This document shows positions 38,318 through 52,279 of a DNA stretch of 64,000 bases, in pieces. Within the stretch, counting starts at the first letter, position 1. Each line of letters begins with the position of its first letter. The notes under the pieces are model-generated. The model did not search any database. It was not told the DNA's origin and saw only the letters and a program-made list of their open reading frames with translations. Both the position numbers and the translations under genes were made by a program. Origin of the DNA: Oxyruncus cristatus (Eukaryota; Chordata; Aves; Passeriformes; Cotingidae); assembly GCA_013399855.1 (NCBI GenBank), contig VXAY01002056.1:2285009-2349008 (forward strand), given 5' to 3'.

Positions 38318-41300
38318 TGAAATATCATTCTTGAAGTTTGTGCAGAATAAGCCACACTGTTAAAAAACATTCTAAACCTACTATTTCTGTAAATATAATT
38401 CTTCCCATAGCCACTTTTGGAGGAAATAAAAGGTCATTTTTTTATTATTGCTATATATGAAAAAGCAGTAAAAGTTCTGGCAGGCCCAGAATCAACAGGA
38501 TCCAAATCTCCATAAGACTTCTCCGAAAATTGGCAGAGTTCAGCTTGAGAGTGAGCCCATGAAGCAGACATGTTCAGACTCAGACTTCTCCCCTCTAGTA
38601 AACTGGTCACTGGAACACCTTTTTCCTCAGCCCAAACCTGTGCACATTTCAAAGCTCACTACTGTAACTGTTCCCCAAAAGGGAAAAAACCTGTTCTTTG
38701 GCACCACGAAATCAACAACATAAACCCCAAACAAATAGTTCTAAGCCTAAAGACAGGCTGGAATCAAGTTGGAAGGGGATCTGAAGCTGAAAGTTCCTGC
38801 TTTCTCTTACACACCTCTTCATCTCATTTGCCAAGCTGGTGTTCAGTTTCACATTTGTGCTATTGAAATACAGCACTGTCAAATTTGGAGCTGCAGAAGA
38901 TTCTGTGAATGTCTTCACTTGCAAACCCTGCCCATTTCAGGCCTGACCCATCCTTTGAGCACATTTTACCAAATGGCCCAAGGTACAGGTACTATTAGGT
39001 ACAGTACAATGGACTACAGACAGTACCTCAAATGAGCTGATAGAAAACACAAACTCTCCATTACTCTAAGTAACATTAGCACAGAGTAAACTCAAGTCCT
39101 CCATTTGTACAGCAGAAGGAATAATTACAAGAAGCTTAGTTACATATATTTTCTGAACATCCAAATATTGTGTCCTTCCATTAGGAAAGAAAAGACAGAT
39201 AACTCTAAATTACTGAAAACTGTTTTACTACTCTTTTGGTTTAAAGTCATCTTTAGCTGTCTCATATGTAGTAAGCCTCCTATGTAATGGAACATCCTGC
39301 TGAACTTCAGTAATTGGGTTTAGTAGATTTTGCTTTCCATACCGAAATTCTTTCTCCTAGTAATAAGATCACTAGTTTTATTGTTTCATTCCATACAGAT
39401 CATGGATCATGCATTCATTCTAATCATTGATAGGTCTTCCTTTCTAATATAATGTGTCTGTCAGATACTTAAACATTTAAAATCCCTTTGCAACATGTAT
39501 TTGGTGCATCCAAGTCTAATCTCTTCCAGAAAAATTAGATTTTCCACAGCTCTTCTCAGTCTCAATATAGTTGGAAGCAACTTCAACCACATCCTTATGT
39601 CTTTTTACATTCTAAAGGAACTCCAACAGCTTAGTTTAGGACAAAAAAAATTTATAAAATATACACAAATCCCACTTCAGGCCCAAGTTTGGTGGATTTT
39701 GCAATGAACATACATTTTGCAATCTTTGAAAAAGTAGTGGCTATTCAGTGCTAGCCACTTATTGTGTTATTTTCCATAGCTGTTCACAGAATATACTAAC
39801 ATTTTTCCTGGAATTCAGGAAAAGATATCAACTTCATTGAGAAGTTAATAGCAAAAAAATTAAAAATATTTGTCCGGGGGAGAGAAAAAAAGGGCATTTT
39901 TAAGGGATATTTTCATTCTGGCTTAACAGTAACATCCTCCAATTTACCAAGCCAGTCTTCAGGGGTTTACCATTGCTCTCAGGGGAAAGGCAAATCTATT
40001 TGAGATATGTAGTGAGGCACAGAACACTTACAACCATTTGCATACGGGTAGAGTACCCAGCAAGAGAAAGCACTGTCTTTTCAAACACAATTTAATCTAT
40101 GAAGTCTATTCTAAACATAGAAGCATTAATAGTATGAAATGCTTCGGCACTCTGCTTTAGAGAAGGGTTAGCTGTTTTGGGTTGTATTTTAATTTGGTTG
40201 CAGGGGTGTCACTATGTGCATACTGAATGATTTAAAGGCCTTATTTAGGAACAGAAATTAATGTGATAAACATTATGAAAAATGTTTAGGCTTAAACTAC
40301 TCACACAATTAGCTTTCAAGTTAACTACCTCAAAATCAGCCAGTAGAGTGTATCTGTCAGGGCAGTGAGCCCTGCTGTGGGCCTGTTGTTTGTGAATTTA
40401 GTCTGCCTTTCAGAAGTCTACCATGGGCTACAGCAAAGACTGCTGCTATTCCACTGTTTGCAGTGCCTTTGTTGGGCTAATCTGGTTTAATTATGTCTAT
40501 AGTAGACTGAAAAAAGAAAGTGGCACACACACGTGTGTACACAAAAGCAAACACGCTTAATATCACAATTCTGTAGAGGTCCAGCTCATTCAATTCTAAG
40601 AACAGGAACTGCACTTGAGCAATATTCCTCACATGATTCATTACACTTTTGCCTTAAAGGCTTCCTGCCATAGGAAATCTTTCAGTTTTTACATTTTATT
40701 TATTTCTTTGACATTCTCTAAGCATTTTGAACGAAGTAAAGTGTTCAAATACTCCTATATGGCAACACTACTCCCATAGTCTATTTATTTCTCTTTATGT
40801 TTTCTCTTTTTTTTTCCATTGAAATGTTCAAAGAACGTCCCTAAAGAAGCAATAGCATATTAATTATTGTTTGGTTTATTCTTACAAGAACAGTAATTTA
40901 GATTATTTTATTATGTTCCAGACAATGATTGCCTAACCAGATAATGTAAGCAAAGTAAAGTAAACTGGCAACTGAGTTTAATTACAAAAATCATTGCTTG
41001 GAACTTTGTAGCAATGTATTCGTGGTTGAGAAATACCAATTAATTCAGTTCACAGTGCAGGGACGATTACTGCAATATCACAGTGATAAACGTGACACAG
41101 AAAAAAGGTTTCACCAAGGAGTAAATAATGCAATTGAAAAAAAGAATATAAGTGGGTGCTGTAATGTCACTGTAAAGTACTATTAATGTTGGTCTTATTA
41201 GTCACACATTGTGGCCCAGATAAAACCATTACAGTGGCCAAATGTGTGTTTTAACTTATACCAGATACACTCCTTCCTGAGGAATAATGTAACACTTGCC

Positions 41301-41799
41301 AAAGACAGACATACGTACTCTTATCCTCTTCTTAATGTCAGAGATAAAACTGAATCATTATTTCAGCCCAACACACCTCAAGATGATCCTCTGCAACCAC
41401 AGGCAAAAGTCTTAAAGGCAGCCTGCATCACTCTTGGGAAGCACTTTAGAACTTAGACCCCTGTGTTCATAGAACTAGACACAGATAAAGCAGTTTCATA
41501 CGACTGGGAAAAATACATTCCAGTAGCTATAAATTGTTCAGTATCACAAAGTAGATTTGGCAGATTACAGGTAGATTTAGAAAGAGATTGTGAGGGGTTT
41601 GTTTACTTTCAAATTTCCATTACAGTACATTTATTAGCATGCCTGAAATATGCTGAAAGACTCAGCATGAAACCAAAAGGAAGGCCAGAAGATGGGACTG
41701 ATGAAGACAGGCTGAGAAATATCCTCTAGAATTTTTGTCCTATTTACAACTGCATGAATGGCCATGCATCTCAATTTCACTGACAGCTCAATTGCACAA
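35768..41799. other. Non-coding stretch between the NNT-like relic and a CR1 element
   Basis: AT-rich DNA that probably held the 5' end of the NNT-like gene. I could not recognise its presequence exon or promoter. It includes a 32-base A-tract (38282-38313). No other coding similarity was recognised. Confidence 0.5.
38282..38313. repeat. Poly(A) tract, 32 bases
   Basis: An uninterrupted run of 32 adenines. No retrocopy or LINE end that I recognise lies directly upstream, so it is treated as a simple mononucleotide repeat. Confidence 0.9.
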
Positions 41800-42311
41800 A
41801 CAAGTCTATTGGACTTGAGGAGATGCATACCAGGGTCCTGAAAGAATTGGCTGGTGACGCTGTGAAGAATTTCTCCACCCTATTTGAAAAGTCACAGCAG
41901 TCAGACAAAGTCCCCGGTAACTGGGAGAAGGGGAATATCTCACACATTTTTAAAGATGATAATAAGGAGGACCATGGGAGTTACCAGCCAGTGAACCTCA
42001 TCTCAGTGCCCAGTACCAGCACGGAACAATCCTCCTGCAAGTTATGTTGATGCTCATGTCTGCAGGGACAGGAAAAAGGGCAAGTTTTAAAGTGAATGGG
42101 GTAGATTTAGACTGGCTCTAAGGAAGAAATTCTTTACTGTGAGACACCAGAAGAACTCTGGTTGCCCAGAGAAGCTGTGGGTGCCGCATCCCGGGAAGTG
42201 TTCCAAGTCAGGTTGAGTAACCTAATCTGGTGAAAGAGGTCCCTGCCCATGGCAGGGGGTTGGACTACATGATCTTTGAAGACTTATTCCAATTCAAAGC
42301 ATTCTATGACT
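41800..42311 (+). mobile_element. CR1-type LINE fragment with internal deletion
   Basis: The 5' part encodes a reverse-transcriptase-leading segment: MHTRVLKELAGDAVKNFSTL, FEKSQQSDKVPGNWEKGNIS, FKDDNKEDHGSYQPVNLISV. This is the CR1 pol consensus upstream of the catalytic core. At about 42050 it jumps to the CR1 3' end (caagttttaaagtgaatggg through gttggactacatgatctttg) and ends near attctatgactc. The roughly 2 kb core between is missing, so the copy is dead. The end is followed by an A-rich tract. Confidence 0.85.
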
Positions 42312-42320
42312 CATCAGGGA

Positions 42321-42348
42321 AAAAAAAAAAAAAAAGAAAAAAAAAAAC
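42321..42348. repeat. A-rich tract after the CR1 3' end
   Basis: Two A-runs separated by a G follow the CR1 fragment directly. It may be a mutated tail or a simple repeat that grew beside the element. Confidence 0.6.
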
Positions 42349-42382
42349 CACCAAGCTCTCTGGGTCAGCAACGTTGGTCAAA

Positions 42383-42422
42383 GCATATGTATATACTCAT
42401 GTGCATATGTATATACTCATGT
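42383..42422. repeat. Tandem duplication, 20 bp x 2
   Basis: The unit gcatatgtatatactcatgt occurs twice in direct succession without mismatch. Confidence 0.9.
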
Positions 42423-45339
42423 TTATCAGGGAGATTCATGACCCCATTTTGTCCCTGTTAGGAGTTCAAAATACATTAATCCAACTGGGCTTTGTGCAAA
42501 CAAACAATTCCTTATAAATACATACAAATAGCACACTTAGTGTTTTCATCTTATATTTGTCACAAAACAGTGACTCTACAGCGACATCAAGTTCCTACAA
42601 CTGTGCCTGTTGTCTACATTACCCTGGAGTTTAGCAGGATGTATTTACTCTGAAATTTCATCTTTCTGTTCCCTCAGGTAGTTTCCTTAATCACCACCAG
42701 TATATTAACTGATAGCAGAAAAAATTGAGCACAGACTTCTTATACTGTTTATAGTTTTTCCTTCTATGTCAGTTTTGTAATTTATTTCATGTGTTCCATT
42801 GCACACCATGCCATCTGAATGAGCTTCAGGGCTGACAGCCCACAGTAATCACAAGAGTAGTCTCTGTCAAAAACACAGCTAGTAGTTTTCTTTTTCTTTG
42901 GATTGAGGTCCCTTAATTCTGAAAGCCTTGAACTCATTCTCTGAACGCACAGTTCTATTGTATTTTTAAATAAGCTTATATAACCCCTTTTTTCTCTGAA
43001 AAAATGATGTGTTATCAGCCAAGTTCTCTCCTAACTGGTCTAGTGAATCAAGCAGCAGCTTTCTTCTAAACCCTACCCACATTTTTCTTCTGAAGACATG
43101 CACAAATAACATGAGTTCTTTCTGCACACTTGTGAATTTGCTTTGTAACACAGTCAAACACTACCACATTGTTCTAAAGGCAGCATCCTGCAAATAAAGT
43201 TCAAATGCAAATGCCTTTGCAGGCTGATTGCAAGACCTGTAAGACTGATTTCTTCCTTCAGTGTTAAGCATTCAAATTTTAGACAACAGGCAAGATAATC
43301 TAGGCAAAAAAGCTTCAGCCAGTATGATGAACAACTTACCCCAAAACTTGATTGGGTCCTTATCCTGGAAGATGCATTTGTACACTATTATTTTAAGTTA
43401 CGTGAATGTTATAGTCAAGCAAAGAAAATTAACTTTTCTGCATTGCTGGTACTATTTGCTTTTAACATCAGTGCTACCCTTGCCCTTTCACACACAGCTC
43501 CAAGTGTCCTATTGCAAGTGTCCTATCAAATTGTCTTACCATCTTGTTGGTACCACTGCTGAGGTTTATGGACCTGTCTTAAGTCTCATCAGGAGCAAGG
43601 AGGCAAATTAATCTCCACATTTTGTTAATATTAAATCATGTACTTCCATTAAAGGTTGAAAATAATTACCTTCTCATAGTGTACACATTTCTCATTTTCT
43701 AGGTGCCTAGGCTGAATCCCCCGTGGGTGAGATTCATTTTAACTAGTTCTAGACATCTTTTAGATCCAGACCTTGAACTGTTTTCAACAACTTCCTTCAG
43801 AATGAGAAGGAAAGAAACATTTTCACAAGGTGTTTCAGCTGCCCCATCTCAGGCTTTTTTTAGGAGGAGAAAAATTAACTTCCGGACGGACACAGTCAAG
43901 GACACTTTTCTGCAAAAAAGGCAACTGCAGAGTGAACAATTATGGGATAAAACCCAGTATTCTATGAGCATTGTTCATTTGAAAGAACAGACAATATGCA
44001 AATACAAGACTGTTACAATACAAGTGTTCTGACACTAAGTACGTCATACAGCTTTCTGAGATGTTAATAATTGCTTCCCCTACCCCCCAAAAAAGAAGAT
44101 ATAATCTCTGAGCACATCAAGACTATTGTGCAAGCAACATCTTTAGAGAATAATCTCTTCATAAGGATGATCAAGAACACGGGAACAGAATGATTCTGGG
44201 AGGAAATTCTTAAACATTCACCTTTACAGAAGATTACTCAGGCACTTCAAAATGAAATCTGGCCAAATCATTCTGTTGCACAGCAAAAATTGGAACTCTT
44301 AGCCTATGAAGTAAATGTCAGAGATATGCTTGGGGTTGGGGTTTTTTGGGGTTTTAAAAAATAATTCTTATATTGGGCAAGACTTGTTCCCAGATTTTCC
44401 CAAGACAAATGAATAATGCCTTCTTACAACATCACCACATCCTGTATATTATTGTAAAACCTAACTTCTGAGTTGTCATTGATTTTTTTAATGAAATAAG
44501 TATAGAAATTTTTTTGTTTATTCCACAAATTTTTGCTTTTTGAAATAGTCTAAATCTAGAGATTACCTGTACAAAGACTAGAGATTTCATAGCAAATGGT
44601 AAAGTTACTGTCACCTGTCCAGTACTGTAGTGAAACTAGGCTAAACCAGAAAATATTAACTTGCTTTCTTCTTTTTCATTACAAATTCAATGGAAAATGT
44701 TAATACAAATCAAAATTACAAAATAATGCATGGGATTAATTAATCTTCCAATGCATTATTTTATTCAGTGCGCAAATGACACAGATTACAAAGGTATTTT
44801 TAAAGTAATTTACCCTGTTGTAAAAACCTTTTGGTTAAAGGAGTTATTTTGACACCCAGAAGGAGTTTGAGATATAGTGAGATTACAGGATTATGAACAA
44901 CAAAACACCAAGAAGCTCTGCTTCCTCTCCATACTGCTGTAAGTAACAATGTTTTTTCTTCAGCTTCAATTTATTTGCACTACTTCCATCTTTTAATGTA
45001 AATATTTTACTTTCTGGAAGTAGTGATCAACATGACAGTTCATCTTAATTTTATGTTAGCAGGGATCTCAGATCTTATCCAGGTGTACACCAATACATCA
45101 TACAGCTATGTATGTACACCACTCCAATTTAAATGTACTTTTACTGACCTGCTGAGCTATGTTGCTTATAAATCATCATTACTACAGGTGTTTCTTGCCC
45201 CAAGATATGTAAGAATCAAACATTTCATATGAAACAGCTTTTCCGACAAAAATCACACTCAAGATTGAAACCAAATGTTCACCAATAAAATCGATAAGTA
45301 AATAAAACTGTTTTCATGAAATCTTAGGACTTGAAAGTC
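42423..45339. other. Non-coding stretch between the two CR1 fragments
   Basis: No gene, RNA or mobile element recognised. Open frames are short and match nothing I know. Confidence 0.5.
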
Positions 45340-46600
45340 AAAACTTCATCTAGACCACTTTCCATCCCAAGATAGTATCAAGTCTATATAAGAAATTGCT
45401 GGAAATGTCAAGAATTATGGATATTCCAACATCTTAGGAAATGTATTGCATTTCCCTTGATCTTAATTTACCAAGTATCTAGTTTAATTTAGCTGCATTT
45501 ATATGTCTTATTCACAAGAGACATAAATCTAGTTTGGTTTTGCAACAGCCTTTTTTATATCAAAGGACTGATATAAAGGTTTCAGTGAAGAAAACCCAAT
45601 TCCACTTGTCTTTCCTTTTAAGTCATGTTCCCTAAACACTTCATAATTCTGATTCTTCACCTTGGGGAATAATTCTCTTCAGCTGGTCCACAACTTCCCT
45701 TAAATGTGACAACCAAGCCTGATCATACCAAGGCCATAACAGCCCTGAACAGACCAGACTGACTTCACAAGACACACAGGCCACCACCCTCACTACACAC
45801 CCTGTAAGGTCGCCCCCCCTTCCTGTAACTTTGCAGCACTGTCAAGTCACGTTGAATCTTAGTGTAACACCAAGATATTTTTCTACAGAGCTGTTACTTA
45901 CCCAGTTGTTGCCATCATGGGATTTAGGCAGCAGATCTCTCCTCAATTCTATGTGTGGGATCTTGCTGTCATCCCTACTTGCCCCACCTCCCTCGCCTCA
46001 AAGCATCGCCCAACTTGCAAAGATCATTTTCAATTTAAATCTTGTCCTAAAATAAAACTCTGTGCCCTCCAGCTTCATCTCAAATGCAAATTCAATAACT
46101 AAGTTTTTATTCCAGCATCCAGATCATTAATGCAAATATTAAGTAGCACCTGACCCAGGACTGATTCCTGCCAATCCCTACCCAATATTGAACTTCTCAT
46201 TTTGAGAGAAAAGCGTTGATACCTAACTCCAAATACTTTACAACACAGACCAGTATCCCCCTTGCAGCAGATGCATCAAGACTAAGTTTTACCAGCTTGT
46301 TTACCGGAGCTTCAAAGTTGAGATACGTGCCAAACTCTTCTCCTCTAATCACAGGGCCTGTAATGCCCTGGCAGACAGAAACTAAACTAGCTTGGTACAA
46401 TTTGATCTGACTGTTAATCATCTTGATTTTCAGGAGTTTTTACAAGTACTTTTGTCATTTGTGGTAACATTTCTTTTTATGGGAACTGAACCTAAGCTGA
46501 CTGATTTATAATACTGTAGCTTTCTCTCCCTTCTCTAACACAGGCACTGATTTTTCCTTCTGCCATTCTTTCACACCTTAACTAGTCTTCAAAAACAAAA
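45340..46600 (-). mobile_element. Old CR1-type LINE fragment, antisense to the + strand
   Basis: Read on the - strand, the 46.4-46.1 kb part keeps pieces of the CR1 reverse transcriptase: QGITGPVIRGEEFGTYLNFE (consensus around VVYLDFSKAFD), and then in another frame VLGQVLLNICI (consensus VLGPVLFNIFI). The sequence continues to a 3' end-like region near 45.34 kb. Frames are broken throughout and divergence is much higher than in the copy at 41.8 kb. Element limits are approximate. Confidence 0.65.
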
Positions 46601-49600
46601 ATAATCCCAGTGGATACTGTGGCAGTCCTGAATACTTCAGGCAGTAACATCAAACCTCAGTACAGATACATTAGGGGTGTTATTTGCTATCAAATGAACT
46701 GCTTACATGTCTCTAGGTTGCATATGGCAACCTAGAGTAAGAAAACTGAGTCTCCATGAGACAGATGAAGGGTCAGAAAAAGGTGCTCAGAATATAACAC
46801 AGGTAATGATCTATCCTTGCTATTGCAGTCAATTGCAAGTATTTCTTAATACGTTAATGCATCTTTTTCTTAAAAATAAGCCCCTGGCAAAGCAATATAG
46901 TTTTCAATTAATTGGTTTTCTTCTTCACCTGACCTGACAGAGCTGTTTTGATCACTTGCAAAAGTTTTCTGTTGTAAAAATAAAGAGCCCACTGACATTT
47001 GAGGTTTAGCTTTACTCATCCATCCTCTTCCTGCAGCCCGAGACGTTGACGTGACATTAATCCTGAGCAGCTGCTTTATACAACAAAAGGAATTTGTTAT
47101 GGAAAGCTATTTTAAAAGTGCAAGTAGCCAATTAATAACCAATTGCATAATTTAAGAAAAACTTTACCAAATGCTTGAATTCTTTCCTTATACAATCACA
47201 TTAATTTGTATGGAAATGTAATAGTCAGAAAGGGCCAAATTATTTAACTGACTTTATTTCTCAAATGTGAAGATACAGGAATAACTTCAGAAAATAAATA
47301 GTTGAAACTTCCTGTCAGACTCAACATTTCAGAACAACTCACTGGCTCTGTCATACCCTTAAGTAAATTATCAATCCACTGCTGGTGTTACGCATGGCCC
47401 TCAATAACCCTGAGGACAAATGGGAGTTACTGATGTACATATTCCTTCCAGATGTTATGTTTCCCATAGCACTCTTGATAAGAAAAAGCATAAGCAGATC
47501 TTATAGAGCTTGATATTATCAGCGTATGTCTTTAGGTAGGAGCAAAGAGAAAGAGTCCTTAACTCTCCTTTGTGGCTGATTGTGTTTAATACAAGCAGAT
47601 GGGATAGTTTTCATCCTCTGTATCTCATACATATTATCTTGCCAAAAGTTTCTCTGGTACTATCTGCACTTATCTACTCATCACATCCTCAGATAGGATA
47701 GATAAGGGCAATAAAGCTGTATTTTCATCAAAAAACATTGAGAAAAATTGGCCACAACTGAATTAAGTGTCAAAGTGAGAAGATCCCACACAAGCAACAA
47801 TTTCTTCTCTTGCCCAGACCTTCAAAGTAATGTGAAGCTACAATCATCTCCTACAAATACAGCTTACAAAATGCTCAGTGTGTTCAGTGACCCCATTTAA
47901 CTGGTCATTCATGGGGCCCTCTCTCTAGTCCATGGGATATTGAGGAGTTGTGTCCACAACAATTACCTAAGAGTCTCCAAAATGAGCCCTAGCCCAGGCT
48001 ATCTGTGTGATATGAAACAGTCTGAATCAAAGATATAGAACTGATCCCCCAAGTGCCCAAAGTTGATGTAGCAGCACATCTGCTGAAAAGTTCTGTGAAC
48101 AATGCCACACTTTACAGGGTGCTTCTTTATAGAGGTTGTGGTCAAGATTGTTTTTCAAACAGAGTAGAGCACAGAATACTGCTCTGCACTCTTCCTAAAT
48201 GCAACTCATACAATGAGGTTTTATATTTACAAGTTATTATTCTCACTATAATTATTAAGGATAAGTCATCCTGATTATAGAGGAGAATCTATACTATGCA
48301 CTCCTGAAATAATTACCCTTGAAATTAGAACAGGCAAAGAAACCATAAGGATCATTCTATCAATGAATGCCAGGTAATTGACAGTGCTGCACTATTAGCC
48401 CCAGTTGCCCTTCTGTCAGTATTTCGCATCACACAGCCACTCAGAAGAGCTTTCAGGTGTGCACCATCATCAGTACATTACATTTCAGAAAGCTTTCAGC
48501 AAATGTCATGTGGTTTATGCAGCACACCTACCCAGGGATTTTGTTTGAGACAGAAAGGAGCACATAATGAGAGACCCACAGTAATCAAGTAGTGCAAGGT
48601 AGTAATTACCTGAGGAGGACCCAACAGCCCCCTGAACAGCCCCCTGAACACAAAAGCTTAAGTGCTATTTTTTTTTTTTTTTGTAACAAGACTGAAAGAA
48701 AAACCCTATGCTGGCAACTAATTTGTTTATATGCTAAACATTTCTTTAATTTTATGCTGCAGAATTCCATTTTTCTGAATGAGCACATAGAAAAACACCT
48801 GTAACACTTCTACAGTCTTTAGACCATAATCAAAGCCCTTTCATTTTCAACAGTCTTTTTTTGTATCACACTAAGCACAGCTCATGGATAAGAATATGAA
48901 CAATGAATAAGGAAGGCAGGTGGTCAAAACAAGCCTGAAACATGTCTTAACCTTTGAATCAACCCAAAACTCTGGAAAAAGCTCTAGCAAAAAATAAAAA
49001 GTAAAAAAAAAAAAACCCAAACCAACACCACACTCAAATGTTGTATCTAAGAGGAAAAACAAAAAGCCCCAAACAAGAAAAATTTCTAGTTTGTACTACA
49101 TTCGTAGTACATTGTACGACATTGTTTCCCTAGGTGAGTCCAAGTAGAAAAAATAATGTGAAGCATATTGGTTGTTCCTGTGCTCGCTAAAAGCTTTTCA
49201 ATATTTTGTATATCTAGAAATTGTAATTGAATGTTTACTTGCTGCAGTTGTTGAAAAAAAGCCCCTCTACAGACACAGAAAGGCTATATCCCAAGGCTCA
49301 GAACACGAACATATTTTCACAGTTATTCATGCTTACACACAATCAGTGATTCTCTCTTTTCTGGAACCATGCCGGTAGCATTAGAAGTTAATTCTAAATT
49401 TACCTCTGGGCAACTTTTGGAACATGCATTGCAACTACAGTCCAGAATTGTTCCCCAATTTGTCTCTCTGGTTTCAGGCGTCACACATGGACAGAAAAAA
49501 ACCCCACAAACTATGCTTCAAGGTATTCAATGAAGACTTACTCCTTTTTTCATTTTCTCACCCTGCTAGATCAGCCCACCTTGATAACTAAAGTTACCTA

Positions 49601-49809
49601 AGTCATTTCCTAATTGGTTTTGGTGTTTCACAAGAGGATGTTCGAATCACCATATAATTAATCAGACACTGAATACACAGAGATTTTTCAGCAGAAAAAG
49701 AGGTGAGCAAATATAGGGGGAAGTCATCTACCAAATCATGATGAATTCAGTGGCAAGGACTAAGGGGCATTAAATGATAGTGGAGAGCAGGTACAACTGT
49801 AGAACTTAC
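46601..49809. other. Non-coding stretch 3' of the ATP8B4 relic
   Basis: The ATP8B4 C-terminal exons would be expected here on the - strand, but none could be recognised. A short tandem duplication (12 bp unit aacagccccctg, 48623-48650) and a T-run near 48668 are the only features noted. Confidence 0.45.
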
Positions 49810-49902
49810 TGCTTTATGTAGTGAAAGTTCAGAGACAAAACCTTTGACGATTACTAAACACAGCATTGCTTGTGGTTCAGTGAGTCCTTCAGATGCAGAT
49901 TG
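49810..49902 (-). pseudogene. ATP8B4: ATP8B4 exon: late transmembrane segment, open 93 nt
   Basis: Acceptor ttcttcttccag and donor GTAAGT bound exactly 31 codons, reading QSASEGLTEPQAMLCLVIVK then GFVSELSLHKA. It aligns to the ATP8B4 region YQSFAVTMATSLVIVVSVQI. Similarity is limited, but splice sites, order and the hydrophobic core agree. It is the last ATP8B4 segment I recognise. Confidence 0.5.
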
Positions 49903-50971
49903 CTGGAAGAAGAAAAGTGCCATGAGAAAACATAATTACATACTTGTCCCAGTTTTCTATTTTTTAGTCCTTTGCTTTTAGACAGTTGAAAGGAGGCTTC
50001 TGACAATACAAGAAGGTCATTGGACTAACTAGTATGGCCCCTAAGGTCTACTGAAAGCTCCTAAACAGGTGAAAGCTTTTGAACAGCCAAGTATTTATGA
50101 GGGACAGATAATAACCCATTTGTTTAGAGTCTAGGAAATCTTCCATACAAACCTAAAAACTAGTTTTTTTCTTGCTTAAATATTCATTTAAAACAATTTT
50201 TTTTTCTTTTGGATATATGTATCATCACCAAGGGAAGAAACTCAAAAATGGGGAGGTTAGGTTTTCATTCTCATAAGACACATTTTTAATGCTCAGGAGA
50301 CAAAGTTTAGGACTCCCATTAAACATCTCCAAATATAGTCTCCCATAAAACTCTCCCAGTCCAACATACTAATAATTTTTAAAACGTGATGTTTAGCTTG
50401 CAAAGACTCTGCTCTTGGACTCCTTCAACATTTCTTAAATCACCAGCTTAATGTTTCCTGAAAAAAAGTACTCACATAGCAAGCATTAGGGGAGAAAAAA
50501 AAAAAAAAGACATAAGAAATCTAGATTGCATCTAAAAAAGCCTGAGATTTCAAGACAGCTCTTTACCTTAATATAGTTACTTAGTGGATGTCTTTTGTAG
50601 ATCTAGTTTAGTTAGAGGCAGTCATTTCGTCATGGCTTATCTACGCACTCCTTACAACCACACAGACAATCCCCAGGATCTACCAGTAAAGCACAACATA
50701 TGGTTCTCTTTTCCTTCTAAGTATAAGGCAGAATAGTATAACATATGAAAACAGTATGTCTTAACAAACTGGGAAAATGAAGGGGATCATTAAGTGTAGT
50801 AAATGCAGTCAGATACATTTATGTTTTCGAAACAGAAAAAGAAACAGTTATTTTCTTTAAGTTCCGAAACAATTGTACGCAAATATTTAGATTGCCTAAC
50901 TCATTCTTCTGACTTCCAGTACTTGTAGGTATCTAAAGAGTACAAGCTGCTGTTTTGTTCGTTTATAAACT

Positions 50972-51203
50972 TAAAAGCCACAAACAAACGTGAGTAGAGA
51001 AGTCACAGAAGACAAAGCAGAAGCGCAGCAGTGTGAAAGCAAAATTTTTGTGGAAGAAAACATAAGGACTTGCACATTGTCAAACAGCAATGCCTGCCAC
51101 GAACCTGCAAGAGCCTCTGAAGGTGTTTGAACTGGGCTGTCAGTCCCTGGCCAAGGCTGCTCCCATTCCTTCCTGGCCACTGATGCCAACTCCTATTGTG
51201 CAC
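50972..51203 (-). pseudogene. ATP8B4: ATP8B4 exon: GVGISGQEG..QFRYLQRLLLVHGR..CGF region, frameshifted
   Basis: After acceptor cttggcttgcag the - strand reads IGVGISGQEGMGAALARD, then in another frame AQFKHLQRLLQVRGR and MCKSLCF. It ends in a third phase as SSVTSLLTFVCGF. ATP8B has IGVGISGQEGLQAVLASD, AQFRYLQRLLLVHGR, MCKFLCY and GFFCGF. One base is missing before the first block, and about four between the ARD and AQF blocks. Both the hinge signature and the start of a transmembrane helix pair are recognisable, which makes the identity firm. Confidence 0.88.
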
Positions 51204-52189
51204 CTGCAAGCCAAGAGAGAGGGAACTCACTTCTATTGCACAGCTGAAAACCAGATGTCAGCATATTAAGCTACCACACAGACAGTGTCAGACAACAGAT
51301 ATAATTACTGCTAACGGAAAACGTTATCCCTAGATTACAAGACATTCGAAAAAAACTGCCAGAAGTGTTTAAATGGTCTCATATCAGCACTTGCTTTCAC
51401 CCAGCTTATACAGGCCCTCTCATCCTGGGGTGGACGCTTAAGAAGCAACCTGTGCAAAACAATTTTACTGATAGGTTATTTTTTATCTAATCCACTTCCT
51501 CTTCTTTTTCCTTGCACATTCTGTTTAAATCCCCTTTCCCTTGTTTTGTCTAAAAGACCGTTTCCCAGTCCTTCCCACCAAAACAGATAAGAAAATTCAA
51601 CCTAACTTTATACTAATTATAACCCTTTCCAGACCTAGATGGCCACAGCAAAATTTAAAATAAAACTGTTACAGAAAAATCCATTCCTTGAACATTTTCT
51701 GGGGGCTTATTTTGCTATTCCTCTTGTCAACAGCAAAAGATGCACCATTTGTGATCCCAAAAAACCTCCTTAAAGAAAGAGAAAGGGAAGCATTTCAGAT
51801 GGCAGCTGAGAGGATTCAATGCAGTATTTAGTAAGTGCCCTGAATGAAAAGGATGTCCAAGACAGGAGGCAGAGAATAAGAACCCTACTCATACTCTCCC
51901 TTGCTCCATGGGTTGTATCCTACACTTAAACCCTGGGTTATGAAAAAATGGCAACAGGAGCAGCTGTCCCTTCCCCACATGAGAGATACAGCCAACGTGG
52001 TCAAGTCCTTCAGTCAGAGTCCATTGTTTATGTTTAATGCAGACTAACTATAATGTAACTAACAATAACCTTGCATTTTAGAAAAATAACCACCACATGG
52101 AGGATATTGTGGAAGCTATAATTTACCACGTATTTTAAACTGACCAAAGTTAGAGGACAAAAAAAGAAATCTAGAGCTAGTAAACACAC

Positions 52190-52279
52190 CTTCCCAAGAC
52201 ATGGAGGGTGGAAGAAGATTCTCACGGGACTGCTGTCTTGTTTCTTTGTTCTTTCCTAAGCATCTGCTCTTGGTCACTC
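52190..52279 (-). pseudogene. Possible ATP8B4 exon remnant: REELRKAKQNL region
   Basis: A tattttcag acceptor and GTGTGT donor bound 90 nt. One frame reads SDQEQMLRKEQRNKTAVP before a stop, similar to ATP8B VEVREELRKAKQNL. Another frame is open through the exon but matches nothing. Position fits the ATP8B4 series; the similarity is short. Confidence 0.35.

Noticed and set aside
44560..44620. Possible - strand mini-exon reading VTVTLPFAMKSLVFVQ with GT donor
   Set aside because: The acceptor lacks a pyrimidine tract, and similarity to the ATP8B4 C-terminal helices is no better than for any hydrophobic peptide.
48606..48650. Short - strand AG...GT bounded segment of about 36 nt
   Set aside because: It is made of a 12-bp tandem duplication and shows no protein similarity.
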